Assembly (NCBI RefSeq): GCF_028610675.1
Contig: NZ_JAQQWS010000007.1
Span: 1 to 64,000 of the forward strand
Source of the DNA: Alkalihalobacillus pseudalcaliphilus
Lineage (GTDB): Bacteria; Bacillota; Bacilli; Bacillales; Bacillaceae_D
Length of the DNA: 64,000 bases
Direction of reading: 5' to 3'
Below the pieces are notes generated by a model. The model did not search any database. It saw only the letters and a list, made by a program, of their open reading frames with translations, and was not told where the DNA came from. Shown here one piece after another: positions 28,670 to 37,470 of the stretch (its first letter is position 1; every line of letters starts with the position of its first letter). The position numbers and the translations under genes are program-made.

Positions 28670-29104
28670 CTATTTTACGAGCCCTCTTTTAATATAAGGG
28701 ACTGTTACACTTTTCTGTTCAAATCGGTTTGACCCTATTGTAAAATTAATAAAAGCCTCAGCCTCTTGAACAGTCATCCAAACAATTTCCTCAATTTCTT
28801 CCGGCACCGTTACCTGTACATCGCCACCTATAACCTTTCCTGAAAAAGTGAAGAAGACCGCATGTTCTTGTTTTTTCTGAAAAAATGCTTCCGCTATGGA
28901 AAAAACCTCACCAACTTCAATATCTAAGTTCGTTTCCTCCTTGACCTCGCGGATTACCGCTTCTTCTAATGTCTCACCTTGCTCAACCGCTCCACCCGGG
29001 AGTGTATAATAGGATCCTGTCTCTCCTATATTTTTTACTAATAAAATTTGTTCACCCGTATCATCAAAAATGACTGCGTAAGTAACATCAACTCGTTTCA
29101 CCAC
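28670..29104 (-). CDS. Nudix hydrolase
   Basis: 144 residues with the complete Nudix box, GGAVEQGETLEEAVIREVKEE, at about 37-57 (written in two parts: GGAVEQGETLEEA and REVKEETNLDI). It should cleave a nucleoside diphosphate-linked substrate with a divalent metal. The GTG start follows AGAGGAG. One of three Nudix genes within 3 kb. Confidence 0.88.
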   Translation of the reverse strand: MVKRVDVTYAVIFDDTGEQILLVKNIGETGSYYTLPGGAVEQGETLEEAVIREVKEETNLDIEVGEVFSIAEAFFQKKQEHAVFFTFSGKVIGGDVQVTVPEEIEEIVWMTVQEAEAFINFTIGSNRFEQKSVTVPYIKRGLVK

Positions 29105-29123
29105 TTGGCTCCTCTCTAAACCC

Positions 29124-29495
29124 TTAAGTGGGTAAGCTACTTAAATGCTCATGGACTAATTTCCAGTCATTGTCCTTATCTTTAACAAATACATTGGTCG
29201 CTCTGCCATTTCCTTTTACGAACTTACCATCCCTATAACCTTCATAACGGTACTCATAAATACACGTCGCGTGCTCTTGTGCTTTTACGAGCCATTGAAT
29301 ATTTTCTGCCGAGTACTTCTCCTCTTTAATCAAGCACCAAGCCTTTTCAAAATACTGACCAATTTCATAATGGGATGTACAAACTCGGTCAGTAAACCAA
29401 TAAACAGCATCTGGGTGAAGTAACTTTTTCACATTTCCAAAATCATGAGTATTTGTAGCGTTTATATACGCTTCAAGTATCTCTTCTGGTTTCAT
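29124..29495 (-). CDS. NTF2-like/SnoaL-fold protein
   Basis: 123 residues with the pattern of the NTF2-like superfamily: an N-terminal helix pair (EEILEAYINATNTHD), then LLHPDAVYWF, and C-terminal strands ending in WKLVHEHLS. Could bind or transform a small molecule; the catalytic role is not evident. It lies 20 bp upstream of a Nudix gene. Confidence 0.75.
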   Translation of the reverse strand: MKPEEILEAYINATNTHDFGNVKKLLHPDAVYWFTDRVCTSHYEIGQYFEKAWCLIKEEKYSAENIQWLVKAQEHATCIYEYRYEGYRDGKFVKGNGRATNVFVKDKDNDWKLVHEHLSSLPT

Positions 29496-29510
29496 CTACA
29501 TTCCTACTTT

Positions 29511-30050
29511 CTATTCACATATGAACCCTTGCTTTTTCCCATATTGAATCAAGCTTTCGTAAGGATCAACGTCATGTATACCTAGGACTTGGCAAAAAGC
29601 TTGTTCCGTTTTTATTCCTTGTCTCTTTAGTGCGATAATTTCTTCTTTTATATGTGGCCACTTATTTAATAATTTACTTTCGATAATCATATGTAAGTAG
29701 GCATACTGCTCAAATACAGGTTGTGCTTGTCCAAATAATTCAAATTCATAACCCCCCATTAAAAAATTCACTTTCACGACGGCTCTTTCTCTAATCTGTT
29801 TATGTTTGATTTGAAAACCGCTAAACTCACCATAAAGTAACTTCACTCGTTTTTCGAAACTCTTAACATCATATACTTCAAAAATTATATCTAAATCCGA
29901 GCCTTGCACATCGATTTCTATAGGGAATGTTCCACAAAGAACCGGGTTATAATAAGCTAAATCTTTCATAATACCTAGCTTATTTAAAACATCAAAAATG
30001 GCTCGTTGCCTATCATTTCCTGTTTCCAAATAATCAATGGTTGTATACAT
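29511..30050 (-). CDS. DUF4269-family protein, nucleotidyltransferase-like
   Basis: 179 residues from the ATG at 30050, which follows GGGGGAGATG; an upstream frame to 30095 is open but unsupported. GSDLDIIFEV near residue 52 resembles the GSxxD motif of minimal nucleotidyltransferases, which fits the DUF4269 family. The function is unknown. Confidence 0.75.
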   Translation of the reverse strand: MYTTIDYLETGNDRQRAIFDVLNKLGIMKDLAYYNPVLCGTFPIEIDVQGSDLDIIFEVYDVKSFEKRVKLLYGEFSGFQIKHKQIRERAVVKVNFLMGGYEFELFGQAQPVFEQYAYLHMIIESKLLNKWPHIKEEIIALKRQGIKTEQAFCQVLGIHDVDPYESLIQYGKKQGFICE

Positions 30051-30179
30051 GACATCTCCCCCAGCAGGATTTACATTTAACTTCATATGGAGCACACCCG
30101 TAAATGGAATAAAAGAATTTTGTCACCGTCTTCAATCCTGTTTTCCAATTTTTCGAGTACGATGTACAAGCAAATCCGT

Positions 30180-30932
30180 TTACACTTCTTGCTTCACTTC
30201 ATATCTACTCAATAATTCATAAGGTCTAACTCGAAAAGCCTCATACGGTAAATAGTTCGAGTTCATGGCATCTAAGGCTCTACTTCTAAATTGCTCCCTT
30301 GTAATCCATTGAGCAATATTGGCTTTTGTTAAGGCAGTAAAAGCAATTTCTGCCGTTTCATCCTCTGCTGGCGTTAAGTCGCCAGATTGATAATCACCTC
30401 TAAAAACTACACACGTAACCCCTCTTGTGACATTTTGATAGATACCTGTTATCCCATTTAAGCGAATGGTCACTCCTGTTTCTTCCAAAACCTCTCGATG
30501 AATGGCTTCTTCTAATGTTTCTCCTTCTTCAACGACTCCACCTGGCATTTCCATCGTATCAGAGCGGTGAACGTTTCTTACGAGTAAAACTTCTCCTTTT
30601 TCATTCGTTATGTATCCACTAACAGCCATACCATGCTTTGCTGAGTGATAAGCAGAAGGAAATGGTTCTGTTGAGGTTAGCCTCTCTCTTTCGCACTTCA
30701 AATAAAAGTCGTCAAGTGTCTCTTCCTCTAGCATAGCCTTGATTCTTTGCTCATGCTCGTTATCTTTATATTTCCAAATCACCGTCACTTTATTTCCCTC
30801 TTCACTCACCCATCGACCAATAAGCTGTGCCCCATCTTGAATATGAATCGAATAGATTTCCCGGTGAAAAAATCGTGTTAATTCCTCTAATTGTTCTCGT
30901 TTGATCGTGTACACTTCTTTTATGTAGGTCAT
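30180..30932 (-). CDS. Nudix hydrolase with N-terminal extension
   Basis: 250 residues from the ATG at 30932, which follows AAGGAGG; a longer frame to 30959 is not needed. The Nudix box (GGVVEEGETLEEA, REVLEETG) is at about 130-150. The first 100 residues are an extra domain of unknown type with a conserved-looking VIWKYKDNEHEQRI. The substrate is unknown. Confidence 0.85.
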   Translation of the reverse strand: MTYIKEVYTIKREQLEELTRFFHREIYSIHIQDGAQLIGRWVSEEGNKVTVIWKYKDNEHEQRIKAMLEEETLDDFYLKCERERLTSTEPFPSAYHSAKHGMAVSGYITNEKGEVLLVRNVHRSDTMEMPGGVVEEGETLEEAIHREVLEETGVTIRLNGITGIYQNVTRGVTCVVFRGDYQSGDLTPAEDETAEIAFTALTKANIAQWITREQFRSRALDAMNSNYLPYEAFRVRPYELLSRYEVKQEV

Positions 30933-31002
30933 CTTAGTCCTCCTTGTATGTTTAAGCACCTCTACCTTTTTTTATTATAATTCTGTTTCACATACGTGGC
31001 TC

Positions 31003-31500
31003 TCATTCCCAATCCTCAAGCAGCGCCCAAGTAATGGCTGGTTTCCTTTTAATTGATCTCATCGTTCCAACCCAAACATGATCATCTTGGTGTGTGGAAG
31101 CATGCCTGATAATTTCAAGCGTAGTTGCTGAGACAGATTTACTCTCAATTTGCTTAATCGGAATCCAGGATAATGAGCCTTCTTCGCTTTCTACTAATGG
31201 CTGGTCATGCATTAACACACCAAAGAACACATATTGTGTCCTAATTTCACGATTACTTTTATTCCTAAACACCATATATTTCAGTGAAAGCCCCTGTATA
31301 TGCTCATCAGTTAAGCCTGTTTCCTCCTCTAACTCTCGTAAACAAGCTCGATAAGGATCACTTATTTCACCTTCTTCAAGGTGTCCACCAATTGGAACAA
31401 GCATGCCAGGTAGAAAAGGGCTGGTTGTTTTTTTCTGTAGAAACAGCAGCTCATTTTTCTTATTGAATATAAAAGCCACCGCTAATTGCCTCAATTGCAT
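31003..31500 (-). CDS. Nudix hydrolase
   Basis: 165 residues with the Nudix box GGHLEEGEISDPYRACLREL then EEETGL at about 38-62. The first strand VAFIFNKKNELLFLQKK is typical. The ribosome binding site is weak. The substrate is unknown. The gene lies directly after the histidine phosphatase gene on the same strand. Confidence 0.85.
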   Translation of the reverse strand: MQLRQLAVAFIFNKKNELLFLQKKTTSPFLPGMLVPIGGHLEEGEISDPYRACLRELEEETGLTDEHIQGLSLKYMVFRNKSNREIRTQYVFFGVLMHDQPLVESEEGSLSWIPIKQIESKSVSATTLEIIRHASTHQDDHVWVGTMRSIKRKPAITWALLEDWE

Positions 31501-31523
31501 CGGTTATCAGACCTTTCATCTTA

Positions 31524-32099
31524 TTAATCTCCCTGCCATAGCCTTTCTACTTGAAGCAATTGTTCGTCTTTAAATTGCAGCTTATAAATATCTGGCTTTG
31601 TTGTGCTTTGCCAAAAAGCAAAACCAAATTGCTCATCAAAACCGTTTAATATACTAGTCATAATACTTCCATGTGTTCCAATCACAATCGCTTCGCCCTT
31701 ATATTTCTTCAAAAGCTCTTTCACAATAGGAAGCGAACGCTCTTGTGCTTCTTTAATGGTCTCGCCACCACGTAAACAATAATCCTTATCTTCCAGTGAT
31801 TGTTGAATAGCTACTAATAATTCAGCTTTGGGTAATTGATAGTCCCATGCTTTAATGGATCTCTCCTTCAATCCCTCATACGTTTGAATCTCGAGCCCCC
31901 TCTGCTTAGCAATGCTCTCTACCGACTGAATCGCTCTCGTATATGGACTTGAAACAACAGCCGCTATCTCTTTATCTATTAACAAATTCGTTACTGTCTC
32001 TACATCATCAAACCCTTTTTGTGACAAGCCTCTCGTCCGTTCCTCCCCTTTTTTAAAAGGAGATTCGGCATGACGCACCATAAAAACTGTTGTAATCAT
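31524..32099 (-). CDS. Histidine phosphatase (phosphoglycerate mutase-like)
   Basis: 191 residues. The RHAES motif gives the catalytic His10 with Arg9; the second Arg is in SSPYTRA near 54 and the second catalytic His in IGTHGSIM near 145. AAGGAGGG precedes the ATG. Likely a small-molecule phosphatase; the substrate is unknown. Confidence 0.88.
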   Translation of the reverse strand: MITTVFMVRHAESPFKKGEERTRGLSQKGFDDVETVTNLLIDKEIAAVVSSPYTRAIQSVESIAKQRGLEIQTYEGLKERSIKAWDYQLPKAELLVAIQQSLEDKDYCLRGGETIKEAQERSLPIVKELLKKYKGEAIVIGTHGSIMTSILNGFDEQFGFAFWQSTTKPDIYKLQFKDEQLLQVERLWQGD

Positions 32100-32170
32100 T
32101 TGTACCCTCCTTACCTTCTATATATGTATTTAATTGTTTACAAGCCAGATGAACTCACCTATTCCATGAC

Positions 32171-32530
32171 TTAAATAATAAGCACCAATCCAGATACTAG
32201 ACTTAAACCAATGAAATAATAGAAATTACCTTTATCGTTTAATTGTTCTTGCAGTGTTGTTTGAAAAAATGCATCATGTGATTTTTTTGAAATAACGATG
32301 TCTTTTTGGCGGGGACATACATGTGGATGAATTTCCCACCCTTCTGTTTGATAAGCCAAAGCCTTCCCAGGTACCGCTTGATGTTGAATCTAATAGATCG
32401 GCACTTGAACATCCCTAGCCTTTGAGATTAAAAGGTTTATATTTTTCAGAAATATATTTCCCTCGTATACTTCTTTCCTTTCTGCAAACATCGCATTTTG
32501 AACATCAATAATAAGCAATGCTGTTTTCAA
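32171..32530 (-). pseudogene. Decayed isochorismatase-family hydrolase
   Basis: Read from a TTG at 32530 preceded by AGGAGGGG, the frame gives MKTALLIIDVQNAMFAE, the standard N-terminus of cysteine hydrolases of the isochorismatase family. A TAG at 32390-32392 interrupts it at codon 47, in VQVPIY-stop-IQHQ. The frame then continues with PGKALAYQTEGWEIHP and SKKSHDAFFQTTL, also typical. After LNDKG the family sequence is lost and the frame ends in an unrelated hydrophobic tail at 32171, so the half with the nucleophilic cysteine is gone. Two independent lesions make function unlikely. Confidence 0.85.
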
Positions 32531-32620
32531 TTCACCCCTCCTAACTACGTATTAATTGTAGCATAATTCAGACATATCCAATCAGCATTTTCATTTCTCC
32601 TATGCTCAAATCATCATCAT

Positions 32621-33157
32621 TTAAAGGTCTTTTGGATTAATAATGGCTAATAAATGATGGTCTTCCCACTTGCCATTTATTTTTACATTTTTGCGAGATA
32701 ATCCTTCTATCTCAAAACCAGCTTTTTGTAACACTTTTAAAGACCCCATATTATGTGGCATGACACCTGCTTCGATTCTATGTAGTGAAAGTTGAGTAAA
32801 TGCATAGTCCACGACCGCTTTAACTGACTCCGTGCCATATCCTTTCCCGTTAAGATTTCGATCAATAAAGTAACCGATATAAGCACTTTGAAGCGGTCCA
32901 CGAACAACTTGAAAAAGCTGGATGAGTCCTATTAATTGTTCTTGTAAAAAGATACCGAATTGATAGACTGTATCTTCCTGCCAATTGTTCTGCCATCTTT
33001 CAAGTAATTCCTTCTGATAGTCAATCGTATAAAATCGCTCTGGTCTAGTAATCGCAAATTTCTCAAAAAAGTCCCTATTCTTCACCTGAAAATGAAATAG
33101 CACTTCCACTTCTACTAAGTCAAATGGTCTAATTAATAGATTATCCGTTTTTAACAT
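32621..33157 (-). CDS. RimJ/RimL-type GNAT acetyltransferase
   Basis: 178 residues. The acetyl-CoA loop is RNLNGKGYGTESVKA near residue 95, and HRIEAGVMPHNMGSLKVLQK near 122 is typical of RimJ/RimL-type proteins. AGAAGGAG lies upstream of the ATG. The acceptor is unknown. Confidence 0.87.
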   Translation of the reverse strand: MLKTDNLLIRPFDLVEVEVLFHFQVKNRDFFEKFAITRPERFYTIDYQKELLERWQNNWQEDTVYQFGIFLQEQLIGLIQLFQVVRGPLQSAYIGYFIDRNLNGKGYGTESVKAVVDYAFTQLSLHRIEAGVMPHNMGSLKVLQKAGFEIEGLSRKNVKINGKWEDHHLLAIINPKDL

Positions 33158-33286
33158 TAGCGCTTGACTCCTTCTTTTTTATTTTGAAATAAAACTGTTC
33201 ATCCGCAACAAAACTCTTAATTCCCGATACCATTTCTATTATAATGATAGAATGTATCAAAAACTTATCGTTATGGAGTGTGTCAT

Positions 33287-33916
33287 ATGAGTTATATTCT
33301 TATTCATGGACTTGGTCAGAATCCTTCAAGCTGGCAAACCGTCATCGAAGCATCACAGTTACCAACCCATACATATTGTCCTGATCTTTTTCAACTACTT
33401 GGAGAAACAGATCCATCTTATGAGAATCTATACGAGAAATTTAAAGAAGATTTAGATAAAAAAGAAGGGCGTATCCATCTATGCGGTCTTTCACTCGGTG
33501 CGATATTATCCCTTCATTATACAATTGAACGACCTGAGAAGGTACAATCACTCATTTTAATAGGGGCTCAATATAAAATGCCTAAGCTGATTTTATCCAT
33601 GCAAAATTTTGTCTTTCAATTTATGCCAAACCAAACATTTAGCAAGCTTGGTATCAATAAAAAATCGTTTATCTCATTAACTAACTCATTAAAGGAGCTA
33701 GATTTCACGCAACAACTAGAAAAAATTACTTGCCCCACTTTAATTGTTTGCGGAGAAAAAGATTTGGCTAATAAACCTGCGTTTAAACACTTAAGCCAAA
33801 CTATTCAACAAGCTCAAGCTATAATGGTTAAAGACGCAGGTCACGAAATCAACCAAGATCATCCACACGAATTAGCTAAGGTAATAGATGGCTTTTGGCA
33901 TACCACTGACTATTGA
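33287..33916 (+). CDS. Alpha/beta-fold hydrolase
   Basis: 209 residues from the ATG at 33287, which follows TGGAGTG; a GTG nine bases earlier is possible. HGLGQNPSSW is the oxyanion strand-loop, Ser69 in GLSLG the nucleophile, Asp in CGEKD and His in DAGHEI the other triad members. A TATAAT at about 33240 is a possible -10. The substrate is unknown. Its 3' end is followed by hairpin array 3. Confidence 0.85.
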   Translation: MSYILIHGLGQNPSSWQTVIEASQLPTHTYCPDLFQLLGETDPSYENLYEKFKEDLDKKEGRIHLCGLSLGAILSLHYTIERPEKVQSLILIGAQYKMPKLILSMQNFVFQFMPNQTFSKLGINKKSFISLTNSLKELDFTQQLEKITCPTLIVCGEKDLANKPAFKHLSQTIQQAQAIMVKDAGHEINQDHPHELAKVIDGFWHTTDY

Positions 33917-33997
33917 CCGTAAATTCTTAATCGCTTTTTTTGAATCGTTAAGAAGATACAAAGAAAAATAGAAATGAGTATTGTAGCGAACCGCAGC

Positions 33998-34462
33998 GTT
34001 AATCGCCGTTTGCTCAGGCTTTCTCCTACTTTTTTCGCTCGTAACCCCGAGATTCCTCGTTTGCTCGGGCTTTCTCCTGCTTTTTCCGCTCGTAACCCCG
34101 CGATTCCGCTTTTGCTCGGGCTTTCTTCTACTTTTTTCGCTCGCAACCCCGAGATTCCACGTTTACTCGGGCTTTCTACTACTTTTTTCGCTCGCAACCC
34201 CGAGATTCCACGTTTGCTCGGGCTTTCTCCTACTTTTTTCGCCCGCAACCCCGAGATTCCACGTTTGCTCGGGCTTTCTCCTACTTTTTTCGCTCGCAAC
34301 CCCGAGATTCCACGTTTGCTCGGGCTTTCTACTACTTTTTTCGCCCGCAACCCCGAGATTCCGCTTTTGCTCGGGGTTTCTCCTACTTTTTTCGCTCGCA
34401 ACCCCGAGATTCAGCTTTTGCTCGGGCTTGCTCACGCTTTTTCAGCCCGCAACCTTTTTTTG
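33998..34462. repeat. Family A hairpin array 3 (51-bp units)
   Basis: Units start at 34041, 34092, 34143, 34194, 34245, 34296, 34347, 34398 and 34449, exactly 51 bp apart, with a partial unit before. Most have the CCCGAG/CTCGGG stem; the unit at 34347 has CTCGGGG. The array separates the ends of a plus-strand hydrolase gene and a minus-strand acetyltransferase gene, and its last units overlap the 3' end of the latter. Orientation matches arrays 1 and 2. Confidence 0.95.
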
Positions 34463-35001
34463 GAATACACGATTCCATAATGAACAAGATCTTCATAACG
34501 ACCTTCTTTTATGACATGCTCTTTCAGTATGCCTTCTTGAGTCATTCCAACCTTTTCCATAATTCTTCCTGAAGCAGGGTTGGACGAAAAAAAGCGGGCA
34601 AAAATCTTATGCAGCTTCTTTACTCTAAACCCAAAGTCAATCATTGCTTGTGCCGCCTCAGTACCGTAACCCTTTCCCCAGTATTCTTCGCCAATCCAAT
34701 AAGCTAACTCACCATGTTTAAATGTGGAGTGATTCGATAAGGAGATAGCTCCATACAATGTCCCATCACCTTTATCGGTTATAGCTAATTCATAGGAACG
34801 CTCTTCCTCAAAATTACGTTTATGATTTTCCATCCATACTAATGCGTCTTCTAATACATACGGGTAAGGCAAATACAAAGTACTTTTATAGATTTGATAA
34901 TTATTACACAATACTTGAACGTCTTTCGCATCACTTACCTCAAATAAACGCAAACATAGGCGCTCCGTTGTAATGATTCTTTTGTCTTGATCATAGTTCA
35001 T
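34432..35001 (-). CDS. GNAT acetyltransferase downstream of a T-box
   Basis: 189 residues from the ATG at 35001, which follows GAAGGAGAA; an open frame to 35079 runs through the leader terminator and is not coding. The acetyl-CoA loop is EEYWGKGYGTEAAQAM near residue 96, and FSSNPASGRIMEKVGM near 133 is RimJ/RimL-like. The last codons (KRLRAEKA) are read from a family A repeat unit, so the original C-terminus was probably replaced or extended by the array. Expression should rise when the cognate tRNA is uncharged, through the T-box leader. The acceptor is unknown. Confidence 0.85.
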   Translation of the reverse strand: MNYDQDKRIITTERLCLRLFEVSDAKDVQVLCNNYQIYKSTLYLPYPYVLEDALVWMENHKRNFEEERSYELAITDKGDGTLYGAISLSNHSTFKHGELAYWIGEEYWGKGYGTEAAQAMIDFGFRVKKLHKIFARFFSSNPASGRIMEKVGMTQEGILKEHVIKEGRYEDLVHYGIVYSKKRLRAEKA

Positions 35002-35044
35002 AATTATTCTCCTTCCACATATCTGGTGTGAAACATAAAGGTAC

Positions 35045-35275
35045 AAAAAAGCCCATCGTCTCATAGAGACGACAGGCATAACCTAACGTGGTACCACTCT
35101 GATTGATTTTTCATACATAAAAAAATCCACTTAATCGTTGTTAACGAATTCGATCCGTTTAGCCCTACTTCGGTTCAGGCTAACCACTTCTAAGCGACTT
35201 CAGGCGAGGTGTTGGCCATCTTCCAGCAACCGACAGCTCTCTCATGCAACAGCCTCTACCCTACTACTCTTATTC
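35045..35275 (-). promoter_or_regulatory. T-box leader (tRNA-sensing riboswitch)
   Basis: On the minus strand the leader shows the T-box core AGAGTGGTACCACG (35085-35100 complement), an AGAGAG distal-loop element and a terminal hairpin GCCTGTCGTCTC/GAGACGATGGGC followed by six Ts (35045-35077). The T-box bases can pair to form the antiterminator. By alignment to the consensus around the specifier loop (ACACCTCGCCTGAAG), the specifier is probably CTC (Leu), with ACC (Thr) as alternative. A promoter with TTGACT (35322-35327 complement), a 16-bp spacer and TAAAAT (35300-35305 complement) lies upstream. The next gene is the GNAT at 34432-35001. Confidence 0.92.
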
Positions 35276-35426
35276 ACAGTGTTTTCTATATTTTTAAATA
35301 TTTTAACGTAAAGCTAAAATAAGTCAAGCCAATTCTCAAAATACAAATTCTCTAAGAACAAATACTTAGCCAAAATAACAACCTCTTTATGGTTCTAGTG
35401 ATTGCTCATAAGCCTCTAATAAAGTA

Positions 35427-35984
35427 TCACGTCAGCTTCCTCACGTAATAGCTGTTCAAACCCTCTTCGGTCCTACACCCCCAAGCCTTTGCCCGTTCAT
35501 TTAATTCATGAACAAATGACTGTTTCCCATCTTGATATTTTTGATGCTCATGAGGGAATTGCTGCTTTAATTGGAGCTTTAGCTCTCCATAGGCTTTGGC
35601 TTCTTCATGATGATGTAATAAATATTTTTTAAAAACCAATTGATGCTCGATTTGCACACTACCTAACTGATAGATATGAAGATGATGAGTCCGATGAATC
35701 CCTCCTTTCGGAAAATACCTTCTGCCTTTTATTCCATTTTCCCCTTTAGGTATATAGCCTATCCTCATCAACTCATCATCGTATGTATCAACCCTATCTA
35801 TTTCTTTGACGACGACTAATATATCAATGACAGGCTTTGCATAACCAATTGTAGGGATCGATGTACTACCAATATGGTGGATGGCCATTAAATCTTCCTT
35901 TAAAATTCCTTTAAGTAACGTCTCTTCCTTCTCATAACGTTGACTCCATTCACTTGTCCAAGCTTCAATCGTTGTTTTTCTCAT
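35427..35984 (-). CDS. GrpB/UPF0157-family protein
   Basis: 185 residues from the ATG at 35984, which aligns with the family start (MRKTTIEAWTSEW); an in-frame ATG at 36002 overlaps the upstream gene. HHIGSTSIPTIGYAKPVIDI near residue 36 is the GrpB nucleotidyltransferase-like motif (GSTS..KP.ID). RTHHLHIY near 98 is also conserved. The function is unknown, though the fold is that of nucleotidyltransferases. Confidence 0.87.
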   Translation of the reverse strand: MRKTTIEAWTSEWSQRYEKEETLLKGILKEDLMAIHHIGSTSIPTIGYAKPVIDILVVVKEIDRVDTYDDELMRIGYIPKGENGIKGRRYFPKGGIHRTHHLHIYQLGSVQIEHQLVFKKYLLHHHEEAKAYGELKLQLKQQFPHEHQKYQDGKQSFVHELNERAKAWGCRTEEGLNSYYVRKLT

Positions 35985-35995
35985 CGTGTCATCAC

Positions 35996-36340
35996 TCACC
36001 ATTTATTGGCATACATTCGAGCTGAGGATGATGGAGAAAAGATAACGTGAAAATCAGCCTGTAATTCACTCTTTATCTTCTCTGTTAGTTTGAAGCCAGC
36101 TTGATTATGCTGTTCCTCTAACCGAATTCCGTTTGGTAAAAGCACATCTTTTTGCCAGTCAATCCATTCTCCGTATTCCATCCCCCAATGAGCTAGCTGC
36201 TGTTTTAATGCAGATGAAACCGGAAAATCATCTAACTCTAAGTTACAACCGCAATGTTGACACCAAATCGGATCTGCTCCAACATCCCCTTCCACTTTGA
36301 TCGTCGTTGTAACATTGTTTTCGCATAAACATTCCATCAT
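35996..36340 (-). CDS. Conserved hypothetical protein with cysteine pairs
   Basis: 114 residues. CLC near residue 4 and WCQHCGCN near 26 could form a zinc ribbon. The rest (WGMEYGEWIDWQKDVLLPNG) is a pattern I do not connect to a named family. AAAAGGGGAG precedes the ATG pair at 36340/36337. It overlaps the GrpB gene slightly, suggesting cotranscription. Confidence 0.7.
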   Translation of the reverse strand: MMECLCENNVTTTIKVEGDVGADPIWCQHCGCNLELDDFPVSSALKQQLAHWGMEYGEWIDWQKDVLLPNGIRLEEQHNQAGFKLTEKIKSELQADFHVIFSPSSSARMYANKW

Positions 36341-36368
36341 CTTCCACTCCCCTTTTCGCTCTATGTAA

Positions 36369-37169
36369 TCATGTCAACCAATGATTTGGCCTTTCAATAA
36401 AATCTGGTAATACCGTCATGTGATTACCTTTAGCTGAATTAATTTGTGACTGAGTTAAAAAGAGTGCCCCCGTTAAATTCGCAGCACTTAAGTTTGCATC
36501 TCGCAAATCAGCCCCAATAAAATCAGCAAAGCTTAAATTCGTATGCTTCAAATTAGCCGCAATCAATAATTTCCCACGCAAATTAGCTCCTTGAAGGTTT
36601 TGTCCATTTAAATGAGCCCCAATATAATCATGACGAACCAGCTTTTGACCACTGCTTTTATTTTTACGATACGATTCACTCGTTTGAAGCAACAATTCAT
36701 TGACGTTCATTCTTTGTTGCTGAATATCTAAGTCCATTAAATACTGCGGTGATTCGTTTGTGTTTCCTTCCAAATCGATTATCATCTCTCTGATTTCTTC
36801 ATGAATGATAGATGTTTCCTTTAAGCGTATCGCTTGTTGTAAATACCACAACATCTCATGAAGCTGTTGAACAATTGGGAAAACGACGAACATCTCTTTA
36901 CTTTTATTAGCATGACTACGCCAATCTTCGCCCTTGTATAAGGTTTGTGATACATGCTGCCCTGCTCCAAAACATTCATAGGAAACACAGCCGTTAAAAC
37001 CCTTTTCTTTTAAACTTTTATGTACCAAACATTGATGACTAGATGATAGGTTTTGGCACGGCTCTCCACTGTTTTTATCCAGAGGAAAATCAGCAGACCT
37101 GGCAAAAGGCAAAGCCACACAGCATAAGCCAAAACAGTTTGCACAATCTGATTTTAAGTGCCTAATCAT
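36369..37169 (-). CDS. Cysteine-rich plus pentapeptide-repeat protein
   Basis: 266 residues from the ATG at 37169, which follows GGGGAAGTG; GTG at 37178 is an alternative. The N-terminal 60 residues contain many cysteines (CANCFGLCC, CQNL, CLVH, CVSYECFG), possibly a metal or disulphide cluster. The C-terminal part, about 185-245, is a pentapeptide-repeat helix (ANLRGKLLIAANLKHTNLSF). The combination occurs in Bacillus hypothetical proteins; the function is unknown. Confidence 0.8.
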   Translation of the reverse strand: MIRHLKSDCANCFGLCCVALPFARSADFPLDKNSGEPCQNLSSSHQCLVHKSLKEKGFNGCVSYECFGAGQHVSQTLYKGEDWRSHANKSKEMFVVFPIVQQLHEMLWYLQQAIRLKETSIIHEEIREMIIDLEGNTNESPQYLMDLDIQQQRMNVNELLLQTSESYRKNKSSGQKLVRHDYIGAHLNGQNLQGANLRGKLLIAANLKHTNLSFADFIGADLRDANLSAANLTGALFLTQSQINSAKGNHMTVLPDFIERPNHWLT

Positions 37170-37419
37170 TGAAATCACTTCCCCATACGAATAATATCAT
37201 TTTCCAACTATTATCATAACATAGGGAAACGTGTGAGGCTTTTTTACTTTATCTACCTTTACTTTTTATTGATATATGTCCAAATACTAGGCAGCTCATA
37301 CGATACTAGATGCTGATAATCAACCGTCCGTATTGGAGAAGGTAACGACGGTGCAATTTAAAATGTAATTTAGTCATTGCCTACTGCAATAGGAGGACCA
37401 ACAACTGGATCCACCCAAC

Positions 37420-37450
37420 AAAAAAGAGCCTTCCTAATAGAAAAGCTCTG
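37420..37450 (-). terminator. Terminator of HTH module 2
   Basis: AGAGC and GCTCT pair around a 15-nt loop, with a six-base A run that is a T run on the minus strand. The words AAAAGAGCCTTCCTAA also start the terminator of module 3 (38583), so the two modules share ancestry beyond their genes. Confidence 0.65.
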
Positions 37451-37470
37451 ATAAGATATGTATGTTTATT

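Noticed and set aside
35001..35079. Upstream extension of the GNAT frame
   Set aside because: It runs through the T-box terminator hairpin; the ATG at 35001 has a strong ribosome binding site.
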